Notes: generated by a model not told the origin, from the letters alone. Shown: positions 26,172 through 35,171, counted from the first letter of the stretch. The stretch is 64,000 nucleotides of DNA from Brucella anthropi ATCC 49188 (GCF_000017405.1 NC_009668.1:1791001-1855000), one strand, 5' to 3'. Numbers and translations: made by a program.

Positions 26172-27518
26172 ATGAAATATGAAAGCCAAAAGGTCGCGAT
26201 GCTCTATTTCTATGGAGCGCTCGTGCTGTTCATCGCGCAGGTCGCATTCGGCGTTCTCGCTGGCACGATCTATGTTCTGCCCAATACGCTGTCGGAGCTT
26301 CTGCCCTTCAACATCGTTCGCATGATCCACACCAATGCGCTGGTCGTCTGGCTGCTGATGGGGTTCATGGGTTCGACCTATTATCTTCTGCCGGAAGAAA
26401 CGGAAACCGAGCTCTACAGCACCAAACTCGCCGTCATCCAGTTCTGGCTGTTCTTCGTGGCGGCCGGTATCGCTGTTGTCGGCTATCTGTTCCACATTCA
26501 CGAGGGGCGCGAATTTCTCGAACAGCCATTCATCATCAAGGTCGGCATCGTCGTCGTCTGCCTGATCTTCCTGTTCAACATCACGCTGACGGCGCTCAAG
26601 GGCCGCAAGACCACGGTGACCAACATTCTTCTGTTCGGTCTGTGGGGCCTTGCCCTGTTCTTCCTGTTCGCCTTCTATAATCCGATCAATCTCGCACTCG
26701 ACAAGCTTTACTGGTGGTACGTCATCCATTTGTGGGTTGAAGGCGTGTGGGAACTCATCATGGCGTCGATCCTCGCCTTCCTGATGATCAAGCTGAACGG
26801 CATCGACCGCGAAGTCGTCGAAAAATGGCTCTACGTCATCGTCGGTCTGGCGCTGTTCTCCGGCATTCTTGGAACAGGTCACCATTATTACTGGATCGGT
26901 GCGCCGGGCTACTGGCAGTGGATCGGTTCACTGTTCTCGACGCTGGAAGTTGCTCCGTTCTTCACCATGGTCATCTTCACCTTCGTGATGACATGGAAGG
27001 CCGGTCGCAAACATCCAAACCGTGCAGCCCTTCTCTGGTCCATCGGTTGCTCGGTGATGGCCTTCTTCGGGGCTGGCGTATGGGGCTTCCTGCACACGCT
27101 GTCGTCGGTCAACTATTACACCCACGGCACGCAGCTTACCGCCGCCCACGGACACCTCGCCTTCTTCGGCGCCTATGTCATGCTCAATCTCGCAGTCATG
27201 GCCTATGCGATCCCGGAACTGCGCGGACGGGCACCGTACAACCAGATGCTCTCCATGGTGAGTTTCTGGGCCATGTGCACGGCCATGTCCGTGATGACCT
27301 TTGCGCTCACCTTCGCAGGTGTTGTCCAGACCCATCTGCAGCGTGTTCTGGGTGAAAGCTTCATGGTCGTGCAGGACCAGTTGTCGTTGTTCTACTGGAT
27401 ACGCCTCGGCTCCGGCGTCGTGGTGGTGATTTCGGCCTTCATGTTCATCTGGGCCGTCTTGGTTCCCGGCAAGGAACGCCGCGAAAACACCTCCGGCTTC
27501 GTACAACCCGCTGAATGA
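26172..27518 (+). CDS. norB: nitric oxide reductase subunit B
   Basis: A 448-residue membrane protein of the heme-copper oxidase superfamily with about twelve helices; it reduces two NO to N2O. The metal-binding histidines are seen in IHTNALVVWLLMGF (low-spin heme), HLWVEGVWE and GHHYYWIG (iron site FeB), and HGHLAFFGAY (heme ligands). The glutamates of the Nor active site are likely those in VEGVWELI. The length is standard for cNor (not the quinol-fused qNor), in line with the upstream norC. norQ starts 59 bases downstream. Confidence 0.94.
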   Translation: MKYESQKVAMLYFYGALVLFIAQVAFGVLAGTIYVLPNTLSELLPFNIVRMIHTNALVVWLLMGFMGSTYYLLPEETETELYSTKLAVIQFWLFFVAAGIAVVGYLFHIHEGREFLEQPFIIKVGIVVVCLIFLFNITLTALKGRKTTVTNILLFGLWGLALFFLFAFYNPINLALDKLYWWYVIHLWVEGVWELIMASILAFLMIKLNGIDREVVEKWLYVIVGLALFSGILGTGHHYYWIGAPGYWQWIGSLFSTLEVAPFFTMVIFTFVMTWKAGRKHPNRAALLWSIGCSVMAFFGAGVWGFLHTLSSVNYYTHGTQLTAAHGHLAFFGAYVMLNLAVMAYAIPELRGRAPYNQMLSMVSFWAMCTAMSVMTFALTFAGVVQTHLQRVLGESFMVVQDQLSLFYWIRLGSGVVVVISAFMFIWAVLVPGKERRENTSGFVQPAE

Positions 27519-27577
27519 TCGACACCAGGCCCCGCCTCATGGCGGGGCTTCATTGCCTGATACAAAGGAAAATGGTC

Positions 27578-28390
27578 ATGAACCCCAGTCTCAGAAATGT
27601 TGAAAATGCCGATGTCTCGATCCCACCATACAGCCCGTCCGGTAATGAATGTGCGCTCTTCGAAATGGCCTGGATGCGTAAGCTGCCATTGCTTCTCAAA
27701 GGACCGACCGGTTGCGGCAAGACGCGGTTTGTAAGCCATATGGCCGCAAAACTCGGCCTGCCGCTTTCTACGGTTTCCTGCCATGACGATCTGGCGGCTG
27801 CCGATCTGACCGGGCGCTATCTGCTGAAAGGCGGCGATACCATATGGGTGGATGGTCCCCTGACCCGCGCCGTGCGTGAAGGCGGCATTTGCTATCTCGA
27901 CGAGATCGTCGAGGCGCGCAAGGACGTGGCCGTGGTTCTGCATCCGCTGACCGACGACCGCCGCCTTCTGCCATTGGAACGCACCGGCGAACTGCTCGAA
28001 GCGCCTGACCGCTTCATGCTCGTCGTGTCGTACAATCCGGGTTACCAGAACCTGTTGAAATCCCTGAAGCCAAGCACGCGCCAGCGCTTCGTCGCCATTG
28101 AATTTGACTTCCTGCCCAAGGAACAGGAAATCGCGGTGGTGAGCGAAGAGAGCGGCCTCACGGCTCAAAAGGTTGCGCCACTGGTGGCGCTGGCCCACCG
28201 GCTGCGCGGGCTGAAAGGCCACGATCTGGAAGAAGGCGTTTCAACCCGCCTGCTGGTCTACTGCGCCACGCTGATCGACGCCGGAATGCCGCAGCGCGAA
28301 GCGGCGCGTGCCGCGATGATCGAGCCGCTGACAGATGAGCCGGATGTCAAGGCCGCTTTGATTGAAGTTGCCGATGCAATGCTGAAATAG
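27578..28390 (+). CDS. norQ: NorQ, MoxR/CbbQ-type AAA+ ATPase
   Basis: A 270-residue AAA+ ATPase of the NirQ/NorQ/CbbQ group. Walker A is GPTGCGKTR (about residues 38-46) and Walker B is ICYLDEIVEA; the sensor segment VVSYNPGYQ and arginine-rich STRQRF follow. With NorD it forms a chaperone that inserts non-heme iron into NorB. The ATG at 27578 has AAAGGA eight bases upstream, better than an in-frame ATG at 27572. norD follows after 11 bases. Confidence 0.92.
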   Translation: MNPSLRNVENADVSIPPYSPSGNECALFEMAWMRKLPLLLKGPTGCGKTRFVSHMAAKLGLPLSTVSCHDDLAAADLTGRYLLKGGDTIWVDGPLTRAVREGGICYLDEIVEARKDVAVVLHPLTDDRRLLPLERTGELLEAPDRFMLVVSYNPGYQNLLKSLKPSTRQRFVAIEFDFLPKEQEIAVVSEESGLTAQKVAPLVALAHRLRGLKGHDLEEGVSTRLLVYCATLIDAGMPQREAARAAMIEPLTDEPDVKAALIEVADAMLK

Positions 28391-28401
28391 GCGGGCATAT
28401 C

Positions 28402-30303
28402 ATGCTGGATTTTCTGGAACTGGAGGAAACCGTTGGCCGGGCTTGGCACCGCCTGATCGGCAAGACCGGATCGTGGCCGCATTATCCCCAGCACGTTGTG
28501 CAACTTGGCGATATTCGCCAGAAGCTTGCCATCTGCTTCCGCGGTTTTGGCGGCGATGTCGCCGTACAGATTGCCCCGGCCCGTGCCCGAACTTCCGGGC
28601 ACAGGCTGGGATTGCGGCAGCGCATGGCTTTGGGCGAAGAGAAGCTTAGCCAGCCGTTGCGGGATGAAGCGACATTGATGCTGCCGCCCGAAATTGCGCT
28701 CTTTCCGGATCGAACGCTCAATTACGATCTCTATGTCTGGCTCACGGGCTATATGGCGGTTATGCCGACTGAAGTGGGCGAGCTTCCGCATGACCCATTG
28801 CGCCGTAATCTTGCAGCGCTTGCAGTGGCATCGGATACGGTTGCGAAGACTTGCCGGATATTTCCGGGCCTGCAGAAGCGTTATGCGCGATTGTGCGAAG
28901 CGGTGTTGGCTGTGCGCCCCAAACGTCCGCTCTATGGTCTGGAGCAACAAGTGGAGGAGCGCATTCTGGCGCTTCTGAAACAAGGCGCAGGACTGCCGGA
29001 CGATGGTCTCCCTACGATCTTTCCGCATTGCGCACCCGCGAGCTATCTGCCCGCCCTGCCCGTCCCGCTCTGGCCGGAGTTGATCAGACGCGAAGAGACC
29101 GCGCCGCGCGATAACGATGACCAGCCAGTGCTGAACAGCAAGGCGGACGGTGTCGAAACCGGACGGCAGATTGCCAACCGCGAGAAGCAGGATCCGAGGC
29201 TGGCCAACCGGAGTCCGTTCATTCTCAATCGCTTTGAGAAAATCCTTGCCATGGCGGAGATGGTGAGCGTCGACAGGCCAACGGACGATAGCGACGAACA
29301 GAATGCAAAATCTGCAGACGAGCTTGACGATCTGACATTGGGCGAACGCAAGGGCAGACCTGCGGCCCGTTTCCGTTTCGATCTCGATCTACCGCCAGAA
29401 GCCGTCGATCGAACGGCTCTCGCCGCCAAACTGACCTATCCGGAATGGGACTATCGGAAAGGTGTTTATCTTCCCGATCATTGCAGTGTTCTGGCAGCAC
29501 CAGCGCAGGATCGTGAAAAAGCGCTGGAACTTGATGATGAAGCGCAAAGTCTTGTGCGCCGGGTTCGCCGCCAGTTCGAGATCCTGCGGCCAGGCCGCGA
29601 ATTGATGCGTGCGCAGCTCGATGGCAACGATCTTGATCTCGATGCCGTGGTCCGTTCACGATGCGATTTTGCCGCCGGAGGACAGGGCAGCGACCACGTG
29701 CACCTGATGAGCCGCCCCAAGGCAAACGACCTTGCCGTCACTATTCTGGTCGATGTGTCGCTATCCACCGATGCGTGGATCGATAATCGGCGTGTGCTGG
29801 ATGTGGAAAAGGAGGCACTTCTGGTTCTGGCCAATGGCATTGCTGCCTGTGGCGACCGCTGTTCCATCCAGACCTTTACCTCGCGCCGTCGTTCATGGGT
29901 GCGGGTCGAAACGGTAAAGGACTTCGACGAAACTTTCGGTCCTGCCGTAGAACACCGGATTGCGGCGCTGAAGCCCGGTTTCTACACGCGCATGGGAGCC
30001 GCCATCCGTCACGCAACAGCAAAGCTTGCCGAACAGCCCAACAGAAAGAAGCTTCTGCTGGTCCTGACGGACGGCAAACCGAACGATGTTGACCATTATG
30101 AAGGCCGGTTCGCACTCGAAGACAGTCGCAGGGCCGTTGCTGAAGCACGCACAACAGGCGTCAACGTCTTTGCCGTGACCGTTGATCGGGAGGCGAATGC
30201 ATACCTTCCCACGCTTTTCGGCCGTAGAAACTACGCTCTTGTCGCCAAACTGTCGAAACTGCCTGTCGCTCTACCGGCGATCTATCGAATGATGACCGGA
30301 TGA
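28402..30303 (+). CDS. norD: NorD, von Willebrand A domain protein
   Basis: A 633-residue protein ending in a von Willebrand factor A domain (about residues 440-625). Its metal-ion-dependent adhesion site is DVSLSTDAW (DxSxS) with later LVLTDGKPNDVDHY. The N-terminal part is family-specific and includes a basic and acidic linker (about residues 260-320). NorD works with the ATPase NorQ in maturing nitric oxide reductase. It closes the norCBQD operon; a hairpin follows before the convergent aldehyde dehydrogenase gene. Confidence 0.92.
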   Translation: MLDFLELEETVGRAWHRLIGKTGSWPHYPQHVVQLGDIRQKLAICFRGFGGDVAVQIAPARARTSGHRLGLRQRMALGEEKLSQPLRDEATLMLPPEIALFPDRTLNYDLYVWLTGYMAVMPTEVGELPHDPLRRNLAALAVASDTVAKTCRIFPGLQKRYARLCEAVLAVRPKRPLYGLEQQVEERILALLKQGAGLPDDGLPTIFPHCAPASYLPALPVPLWPELIRREETAPRDNDDQPVLNSKADGVETGRQIANREKQDPRLANRSPFILNRFEKILAMAEMVSVDRPTDDSDEQNAKSADELDDLTLGERKGRPAARFRFDLDLPPEAVDRTALAAKLTYPEWDYRKGVYLPDHCSVLAAPAQDREKALELDDEAQSLVRRVRRQFEILRPGRELMRAQLDGNDLDLDAVVRSRCDFAAGGQGSDHVHLMSRPKANDLAVTILVDVSLSTDAWIDNRRVLDVEKEALLVLANGIAACGDRCSIQTFTSRRRSWVRVETVKDFDETFGPAVEHRIAALKPGFYTRMGAAIRHATAKLAEQPNRKKLLLVLTDGKPNDVDHYEGRFALEDSRRAVAEARTTGVNVFAVTVDREANAYLPTLFGRRNYALVAKLSKLPVALPAIYRMMTG

Positions 30304-30391
30304 GTAATCGTCACGGACAGCATTTCAAGTCAGTGAACAGGGCATGTAGCTTGCCGGTATCTTTGACACCTTGAGTACCGAAGCAGGCCAA

Positions 30392-30419
30392 CCCGCCGCC
30401 AGTGATCAATGGCGACGGG
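30392..30419. terminator. hairpin between convergent norD and aldehyde dehydrogenase genes
   Basis: CCCGCCGCCA and TGGCGACGGG pair at 9 of 10 positions around an eight-base loop. No long T-run follows on either strand, so it is only a possible shared terminator. Confidence 0.4.
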
Positions 30420-30446
30420 TCCGAGAAGCGATTTAAATAAAGTCGC

Positions 30447-31883
30447 CTACAGGCTGTTCACCAGACGGTGCGAGACGTTTTTCACGACCGTATAATGATG
30501 CAGTCCTTCGGCGCCGCCTTCGCGGCCGAGTCCGCTATCCTTGACACCACCAAATGGCGTCTCGGCAACAGAAGCCTCAAGCGTGTTGATGGAGACGTTT
30601 CCAGCTTCCAGTCCCGTCATCAGACGGTCCACATTTTCCGCTGAGTTTGCGAAACCATATGCCGCCAGACCAAACGGAAGCGAATTCGCCTTTTCAATAG
30701 CCGCATCAAGAGAGGCAACCGGATTGATCAGCGCCAGCGGACCAAATGGCTCCTCCGACATCGCGCGGGCATCGTCCGGCAGTTCAGCCAGAGCCGTTGG
30801 CGGGAAGAAATAGCCATTGTTCTTCAGGCGACGACCACCGAAAAGCAGTTTCGCACCTTTCGCTTCTGCATCGCTGACCAACTCTTCGAGAGCCATGACG
30901 CGGCGATCATTGGCGACCGGGCCCATCTGAACCCCCTCATCCATGCCGTTGCCCACACGGATCGATTGCGCCGTTTCGATGAAAGCCGCAGTGAAACGTT
31001 CATAATGGCTTTCGTGAACGAAGAAGCGCGTCGGCGAGGTGCATACCTGACCCGAATTGCGGTATTTGCGGCGCGCCGAGGCAATACCCGCAACGACCGG
31101 ATCGGCATCCTCGCAAACGATGACGGGAGCGTGGCCGCCAAGTTCCATCAGCGCCGGTTTCATGTGGCGCGCAGCGATTTCGGTCAGGTGTTTGCCAACG
31201 GCAGTCGATCCAGTGAACGCAATCGCCCGGATTTCCGGGCGCGGGATAAGAAACTGCGAAATATCGGCAGGAACGCCGAAGACCAGATTCAGCACACCGG
31301 CTGGCAGGCCTGCATCCTCGAATGCACGCGCAATATGTGTCACCGCCGTCGGTGTTTCCTCGGAAGCTTTCAGGATAATGGAGCAACCGGCAGCTAAGGC
31401 ACCCGCAATCTTGCGTGCTGGCTGGCTCATCGGGAAATTCCACGGCGCAAACGCTGCGACCGGACCGATTGGCTCGTGCACGACGATATAGCGAATGCCG
31501 GGCGCGCTCGGAATGACGCGGCCATAGAAACGAATGCACTCGCCAGCATCCCATTCGAAGAATTCGCAGCCACGAATAACCTCAAGCCGGGCTTCGCTGA
31601 TCGGCTTCCCGTTTTCCAGCGTAATCGCGCGTGCAATCTCTTCCCGCCGCTCGCGCATGAGCGCCGAGGCCTTCATGATGATCGCAGCACGGGCCGCAGG
31701 CGCAGTGTTGCGCCAGACCTGATAACCGTCCCACGCCGCCTGAAGTGCCGCCTCCAGATCCTCGCGTTCCGCGACCGCAACTTGCCCGATTTCAGTCTCG
31801 TCTGCGGGATTGATGATGGGAAGCGTATTGGCGGTCTTGCGCCATTCACCACCTATGAAAAGCTGCACGTCGGATTTTTGCAT
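30447..31883 (-). CDS. NAD(P)-dependent aldehyde dehydrogenase (semialdehyde type)
   Basis: A 478-residue aldehyde dehydrogenase of the GabD-like group. The active site is complete: Asn149 (PWNF), Lys172 (LKASEETP), Glu247 (MELGG) and Cys281 (GQVCTSP). The general base and nucleophile motifs match semialdehyde-oxidising enzymes; succinate semialdehyde is the default guess. It lies beside the quinolone-type ring-cleavage operon, on the same strand, and could oxidise a semialdehyde formed from 3-hydroxyanthranilate cleavage (2-aminomuconate semialdehyde), but this is inference. GAGG precedes the ATG at 31883. Its promoter contains an unusual spaced inverted repeat. Confidence 0.85.
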   Translation of the reverse strand: MQKSDVQLFIGGEWRKTANTLPIINPADETEIGQVAVAEREDLEAALQAAWDGYQVWRNTAPAARAAIIMKASALMRERREEIARAITLENGKPISEARLEVIRGCEFFEWDAGECIRFYGRVIPSAPGIRYIVVHEPIGPVAAFAPWNFPMSQPARKIAGALAAGCSIILKASEETPTAVTHIARAFEDAGLPAGVLNLVFGVPADISQFLIPRPEIRAIAFTGSTAVGKHLTEIAARHMKPALMELGGHAPVIVCEDADPVVAGIASARRKYRNSGQVCTSPTRFFVHESHYERFTAAFIETAQSIRVGNGMDEGVQMGPVANDRRVMALEELVSDAEAKGAKLLFGGRRLKNNGYFFPPTALAELPDDARAMSEEPFGPLALINPVASLDAAIEKANSLPFGLAAYGFANSAENVDRLMTGLEAGNVSINTLEASVAETPFGGVKDSGLGREGGAEGLHHYTVVKNVSHRLVNSL

Positions 31884-31952
31884 CAGAAAGCCTCTGCAAT
31901 CTAAAAATTCGGGCCACGCCCAGATCATCGTTACGGTCAGAATGGGATGTTT

Positions 31953-32011
31953 TAATTCATGCGACAATTCATCTTAAAACCATATATCCATGAGGATAAT
32001 CGCATGAATTA
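31953..32011. promoter_or_regulatory. spaced inverted repeat in the aldehyde dehydrogenase promoter
   Basis: TAATTCATGCGA (31953-31964) and TCGCATGAATTA (32000-32011) are exact complements 35 bases apart. A partial direct copy, AATTCAT, begins at 31966. The set lies 70-128 bases before the start codon and looks like paired operator sites, half-site centres 47 bases apart. Confidence 0.55.
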
Positions 32012-32095
32012 GTATAAAGCTGACAAGTTTTGCCCGCGCGAAACCACCAGCCGCGCTTCGCTACGCGACCGTACAATTTCTTTTCGAAAGCCGAT

Positions 32096-32200
32096 CAGAG
32101 CACGTTTCGATCTGATCGAATCAGATCGGTGCTCCAAATATTTGCTTTGAACCGCGCATCTTTTCCGAAACCCGTTTCACACTTTTCGGGATACGCTCTA
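32096..32200. repeat. dispersed palindromic repeat
   Basis: It begins TCAGAGCACG and includes the palindrome CGATCTGAT-CGA-ATCAGATCG (32108-32128) and ends GGGATACGCTCT. The GATTGAATCAGATCG-like core recurs at 47590 and 61360. Confidence 0.6.
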
Positions 32201-32201
32201 A

Positions 32202-32344
32202 CACTACAGTTGCAAATTCGTCAGGCCGTGGCGAAAAGAGTGATTTGGAGTACCGGAGCGGAGCGTACTTAAAGGTACGTGAGCACCGGAACGCAGATAA
32301 AGCGCTCTTTGCAGCCCGGCATCACGAAGAATGCAACTGTAGTG
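32202..32344. repeat. 143-base compound inverted repeat
   Basis: CACTACAGTTGCA (32202-32214) and TGCAACTGTAGTG (32332-32344) are perfect inverted ends. Inside, related units GAGTACCGGAGCGGAGCGTAC and GAGCACCGGAACGCAG lie around a GTACTTAAAGGTAC near-palindrome. It looks like a nonautonomous palindromic element. It starts right behind the hydrolase stop codon and would form a long hairpin in that transcript. Confidence 0.65.
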
Positions 32345-33229
32345 CTAACCGATGTTGCGAATACCGGCGAGCAGAGCCCGCGACATCTCGGTTTCGGACG
32401 AGCACCAGTCCATCAGAATATCGTAATGGTTCCGGTTTGCGACCTCGATGGTTTTCACCTCTCCGCCTGCTGCAGCCCAGCCTTTGGCATAAGCGCGGGA
32501 CTGACGCTTGAAACCGTCAGCCTCATGCTCTGCCCATGCCACGGCGATCGGACAACCGCGCACGGGAATGTGGCGGATCGGACTGAGCTGATCGACATCG
32601 GCGGGCCCGAGATTCAGCCATTCCTGCGGAAAGGTTGCCGCCAGTGGTGCAAGCTCGAAAAGCCCGCTGACCGGCATGGCAAACTTCACAACATCCGACG
32701 GCAAACCGAAATCGTCCTGCCAGCCTTCCGCAACAAGCGCACCAGCAAGATGACCACCTGCCGAACTCCCCCCAACCGATATCCGGTCGGGATCGAGACC
32801 ATATTCCCGTCCATGACGCCAGACGAAGGCAAGTGCCGCGCGCACCTCCCGCGTAATTTCCGCGAGGGAGACTTCCGGCGCCAGACGATAATCGACGACA
32901 ACGGTCGCAATACCTTCGGCCGCGAGCATCCCCGCCATCATGGCAGAATCTTCCTTTGACAGCGCGCGCCAGTAACCGCCGTGAACAAACACGAAGACCG
33001 GACACGGTCCACTTTGGGAAGGCGGGCCGAAAATATCGATCCGCTGTCCGCTTTCTTCGTCATAGACCACGTCGAAATGCCGGCCCCAATCGGCCCGGGG
33101 CGCGATGCTTGCCTCGCGATAGCGCACCATTTCGGCGGCGAAAGCTTCCGGCGAAACGGTGGCCTTGGCATTGTAATCGCGATCAAGGCGGGCAGGCTCG
33201 AAACCTGCTTCTTCAGTGAGTTTTATCAT
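32345..33229 (-). CDS. alpha/beta-hydrolase, arylformamidase / N-acylanthranilate amidase-like
   Basis: A 294-residue alpha/beta-hydrolase. The oxyanion-hole motif HGGYW (residues 83-87) and nucleophile elbow GSSAGGH (Ser156) are characteristic of kynurenine-formamidase-type enzymes, and a C-terminal His is present in NRNHYDIL. Its ATG overlaps the stop of the Hod-type dioxygenase gene by four bases. Quinolone 2,4-dioxygenases release N-acyl- or N-formylanthranilates, so this enzyme most probably hydrolyses that amide to an anthranilate, as Amq does in quinaldine and AqdA in alkylquinolone degradation. Specificity for the acyl group is unknown. Confidence 0.78.
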   Translation of the reverse strand: MIKLTEEAGFEPARLDRDYNAKATVSPEAFAAEMVRYREASIAPRADWGRHFDVVYDEESGQRIDIFGPPSQSGPCPVFVFVHGGYWRALSKEDSAMMAGMLAAEGIATVVVDYRLAPEVSLAEITREVRAALAFVWRHGREYGLDPDRISVGGSSAGGHLAGALVAEGWQDDFGLPSDVVKFAMPVSGLFELAPLAATFPQEWLNLGPADVDQLSPIRHIPVRGCPIAVAWAEHEADGFKRQSRAYAKGWAAAGGEVKTIEVANRNHYDILMDWCSSETEMSRALLAGIRNIG

Positions 33230-34014
33230 GCGTTGAACACGCTGATGACGTTGGCCACATTCGCAGGCTGTTCAAGCGTCGGGAAATGGGTCGTACCGGG
33301 GAGCTTCTTGGGCTGGAACCACGGATTGCGAGCTGCAAAATCCACCTGTGCCTGCGTATATTCCGGCTCGAATGGCTGCGAATAAATATGGGTGATCGGA
33401 CGGTTTTCGGCCATGGCTGCCATCCGCTGCATGGGGCTGCCCCATTTGCGATAGGCTTTGCCGATCTCCCGCCCCGAGCGGGCCCACATTTCATAGGAAT
33501 AGCCCGCCATCTCGTTGTTCACGTGATTGACGATATCGGCGTTCTTCGTGTCGCCGATCCAGTAATCGAAGAAGCCTGCACGACCATTCTCCCAGACCTG
33601 CCGGTCCTGAATACCGTCGATCAGTTCGAAGAAGGTTTCGTTCGGCTGGTTCATGATCCAGTCAATAACAACCGATTTCGGCACGCGGCTTGATCCCAGC
33701 CGGTCAGTGACTTCGATATTGGCCCAGCCGCCATGAGAGGTCGAGACGGGAAGAAAGGTCTCAAGCTCCAGCGCGTCGACGAAAGCGACAAGATCGTCGG
33801 CTTGCTGGTTGATGTCGAAGTCGCCGTCATGGTCACGATGGTCGCCGTGACCGCGCCAGTCGAAGCGGATGACGCGATGATTCTTCGCCAGTTCCGGCGC
33901 CAGTGTCTTGAACAGACGGTGATCCTGACACCATCCGGAAAGCAGCACGATGGCCGGGCCGCTTCCGGTTTCATCCCAGGAAAATATATTGTTGCCAATT
34001 TTCATCGAGTTCAT
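33226..34014 (-). CDS. cofactor-independent 2,4-dioxygenase of 3-hydroxy-4-quinolones (Hod/Qdo/AqdC family)
   Basis: A 262-residue alpha/beta-hydrolase-fold protein that reads like the Hod/Qdo dioxygenases, which cleave 3-hydroxy-4(1H)-quinolones with O2, releasing CO and an N-acylanthranilate without metal or flavin. Distinctive stretches are LLSGWCQDHR, FLPVSTSHGGW, DWIMNQP, YEMWARSGREI, GSPMQRM and FEPEYTQ. The catalytic triad corresponds to Ser93, Asp118 and His243 (Hod Ser101, Asp126, His251). The residue I align to Hod His38 is Gln30, which may alter substrate handling. GGAG lies six bases before the ATG at 34014. It stands between an FAD monooxygenase and an arylformamidase-like hydrolase. 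Confidence 0.85.
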   Translation of the reverse strand: MNSMKIGNNIFSWDETGSGPAIVLLSGWCQDHRLFKTLAPELAKNHRVIRFDWRGHGDHRDHDGDFDINQQADDLVAFVDALELETFLPVSTSHGGWANIEVTDRLGSSRVPKSVVIDWIMNQPNETFFELIDGIQDRQVWENGRAGFFDYWIGDTKNADIVNHVNNEMAGYSYEMWARSGREIGKAYRKWGSPMQRMAAMAENRPITHIYSQPFEPEYTQAQVDFAARNPWFQPKKLPGTTHFPTLEQPANVANVISVFNA

Positions 34015-34037
34015 GGAAATCTCCATCATCCGGCGTT

Positions 34038-35171
34038 TCAGGCTGCGCCTGTTGGAATATGCAAAGCGGTCTTCATACGTTCGGCACCAAGCGGAGCGCA
34101 TTTCCCGGTAATTTTCAGCACTTGCGAGCGCACGTCGTCGGGCCAGTAATTCATGTCGCCCAGTCGCTCCGCAGTATCCTGCGTATGTTCGGTCAGCGGG
34201 CGTTCGCGCGCCTCCCACGCAGCCAGCGCTTCGCTCACATCCGTATGTTCGTCCAGCGCAACCGCCAGCCCGAGCGCATTCATCAGAGCGCAACCACCGC
34301 CTTGTCCGAGATAAGGCGGCATCGCATGAGCGCCATCACCGAGGATCGCCACCCGGCCCTTGCTCCATGATTTCAGCTTCAGGACTTCGAATGCATCCCA
34401 CCGCCCCGCATCGCCGAAACGAGCGATCAAAGATGCAAGATGCGGGAAACTTTCGGTCCAGAGCGCGGTATCGACCGGTGTGCGATAGGCCGCCTCGTCT
34501 TCAACCGATGCACAGAGCGCGATATAGAGATCAGTCTCGCTGGCGGGCGTATAAAGAATACGGCGCGAGCCGGAGAAATGCTCGATATAGCGCGGCAGAT
34601 CTTCAACGGGAGCGTCTGCGCTATCACGCTTTATCATCATGCGCACGGCACCATAGCCAAGCGGTTTACGGTACATCATGAGATCGAGCGAATCTCGAAC
34701 CTTGGAATTGATGCCATCCGCCCCGATGACCAGATCGGCAGCAAGTCGCTTACCGTCGGCCAGCAGCAATTCACCCTCGGGCGTTGCGCCGACAGCTTCC
34801 GCACCGGTGACGACTTCAACGCCGGCACGACGCGCAGCATTGAGCAATGCCGTCAGCAATGTTTCACGCAGGATCGTTATAAGGCGCGCTGGCCCGTTGC
34901 CATTGATTGGAATCTCTTCCATCGTTTCGTTGCGGTGATCGCGCGTATGAAACTCCGGTCCTTCATGAGCGCCGATCACGGCCTCGTCGTAAGCGCCGAG
35001 GGCCTTGAGCACATGCAGGCCATTGCTCCAGATATAAATCCCGGCGCCGAATGTGCGCAGATTGGACGAGCGCTCATGCACCCTTACGCTCCATCCGCGT
35101 TGGGCGAGCGCTGTGGCAGAAGCCAGCCCCGCAATGCCTGCGCCAGCGATCTCCGCGTGACGTTTCGTCAT
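34038..35171 (-). CDS. FAD-dependent aromatic monooxygenase (quinolone 3-hydroxylase candidate)
   Basis: A 377-residue group A flavoprotein monooxygenase. The FAD-binding GAGIAG (about residues 9-14), the GADGINS fingerprint and GDGAHAMPPYLGQGGGCALMNA near residue 280 are all present. Related enzymes hydroxylate aromatic or N-heteroaromatic rings with NAD(P)H and O2. As first gene before the Hod-type dioxygenase it is the natural candidate to put the 3-hydroxyl on a 4-quinolone, as AqdB does. TTGAGGAG precedes the ATG at 35171. Transcription starts in a short region shared with a divergent LysR gene. Confidence 0.82.
   Translation of the reverse strand: MTKRHAEIAGAGIAGLASATALAQRGWSVRVHERSSNLRTFGAGIYIWSNGLHVLKALGAYDEAVIGAHEGPEFHTRDHRNETMEEIPINGNGPARLITILRETLLTALLNAARRAGVEVVTGAEAVGATPEGELLLADGKRLAADLVIGADGINSKVRDSLDLMMYRKPLGYGAVRMMIKRDSADAPVEDLPRYIEHFSGSRRILYTPASETDLYIALCASVEDEAAYRTPVDTALWTESFPHLASLIARFGDAGRWDAFEVLKLKSWSKGRVAILGDGAHAMPPYLGQGGGCALMNALGLAVALDEHTDVSEALAAWEARERPLTEHTQDTAERLGDMNYWPDDVRSQVLKITGKCAPLGAERMKTALHIPTGAA

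Larger units (their letters stand above)
31884..32344. other. intergenic region with promoter repeats and two palindromic elements
   Basis: The 461 bases hold no supported gene. From left to right they contain the aldehyde dehydrogenase promoter with a 12-base spaced inverted repeat (31953-32011), a dispersed repeat (about 32096-32200) and a 143-base compound inverted repeat (32202-32344) that abuts the stop of the hydrolase gene. Confidence 0.7.
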
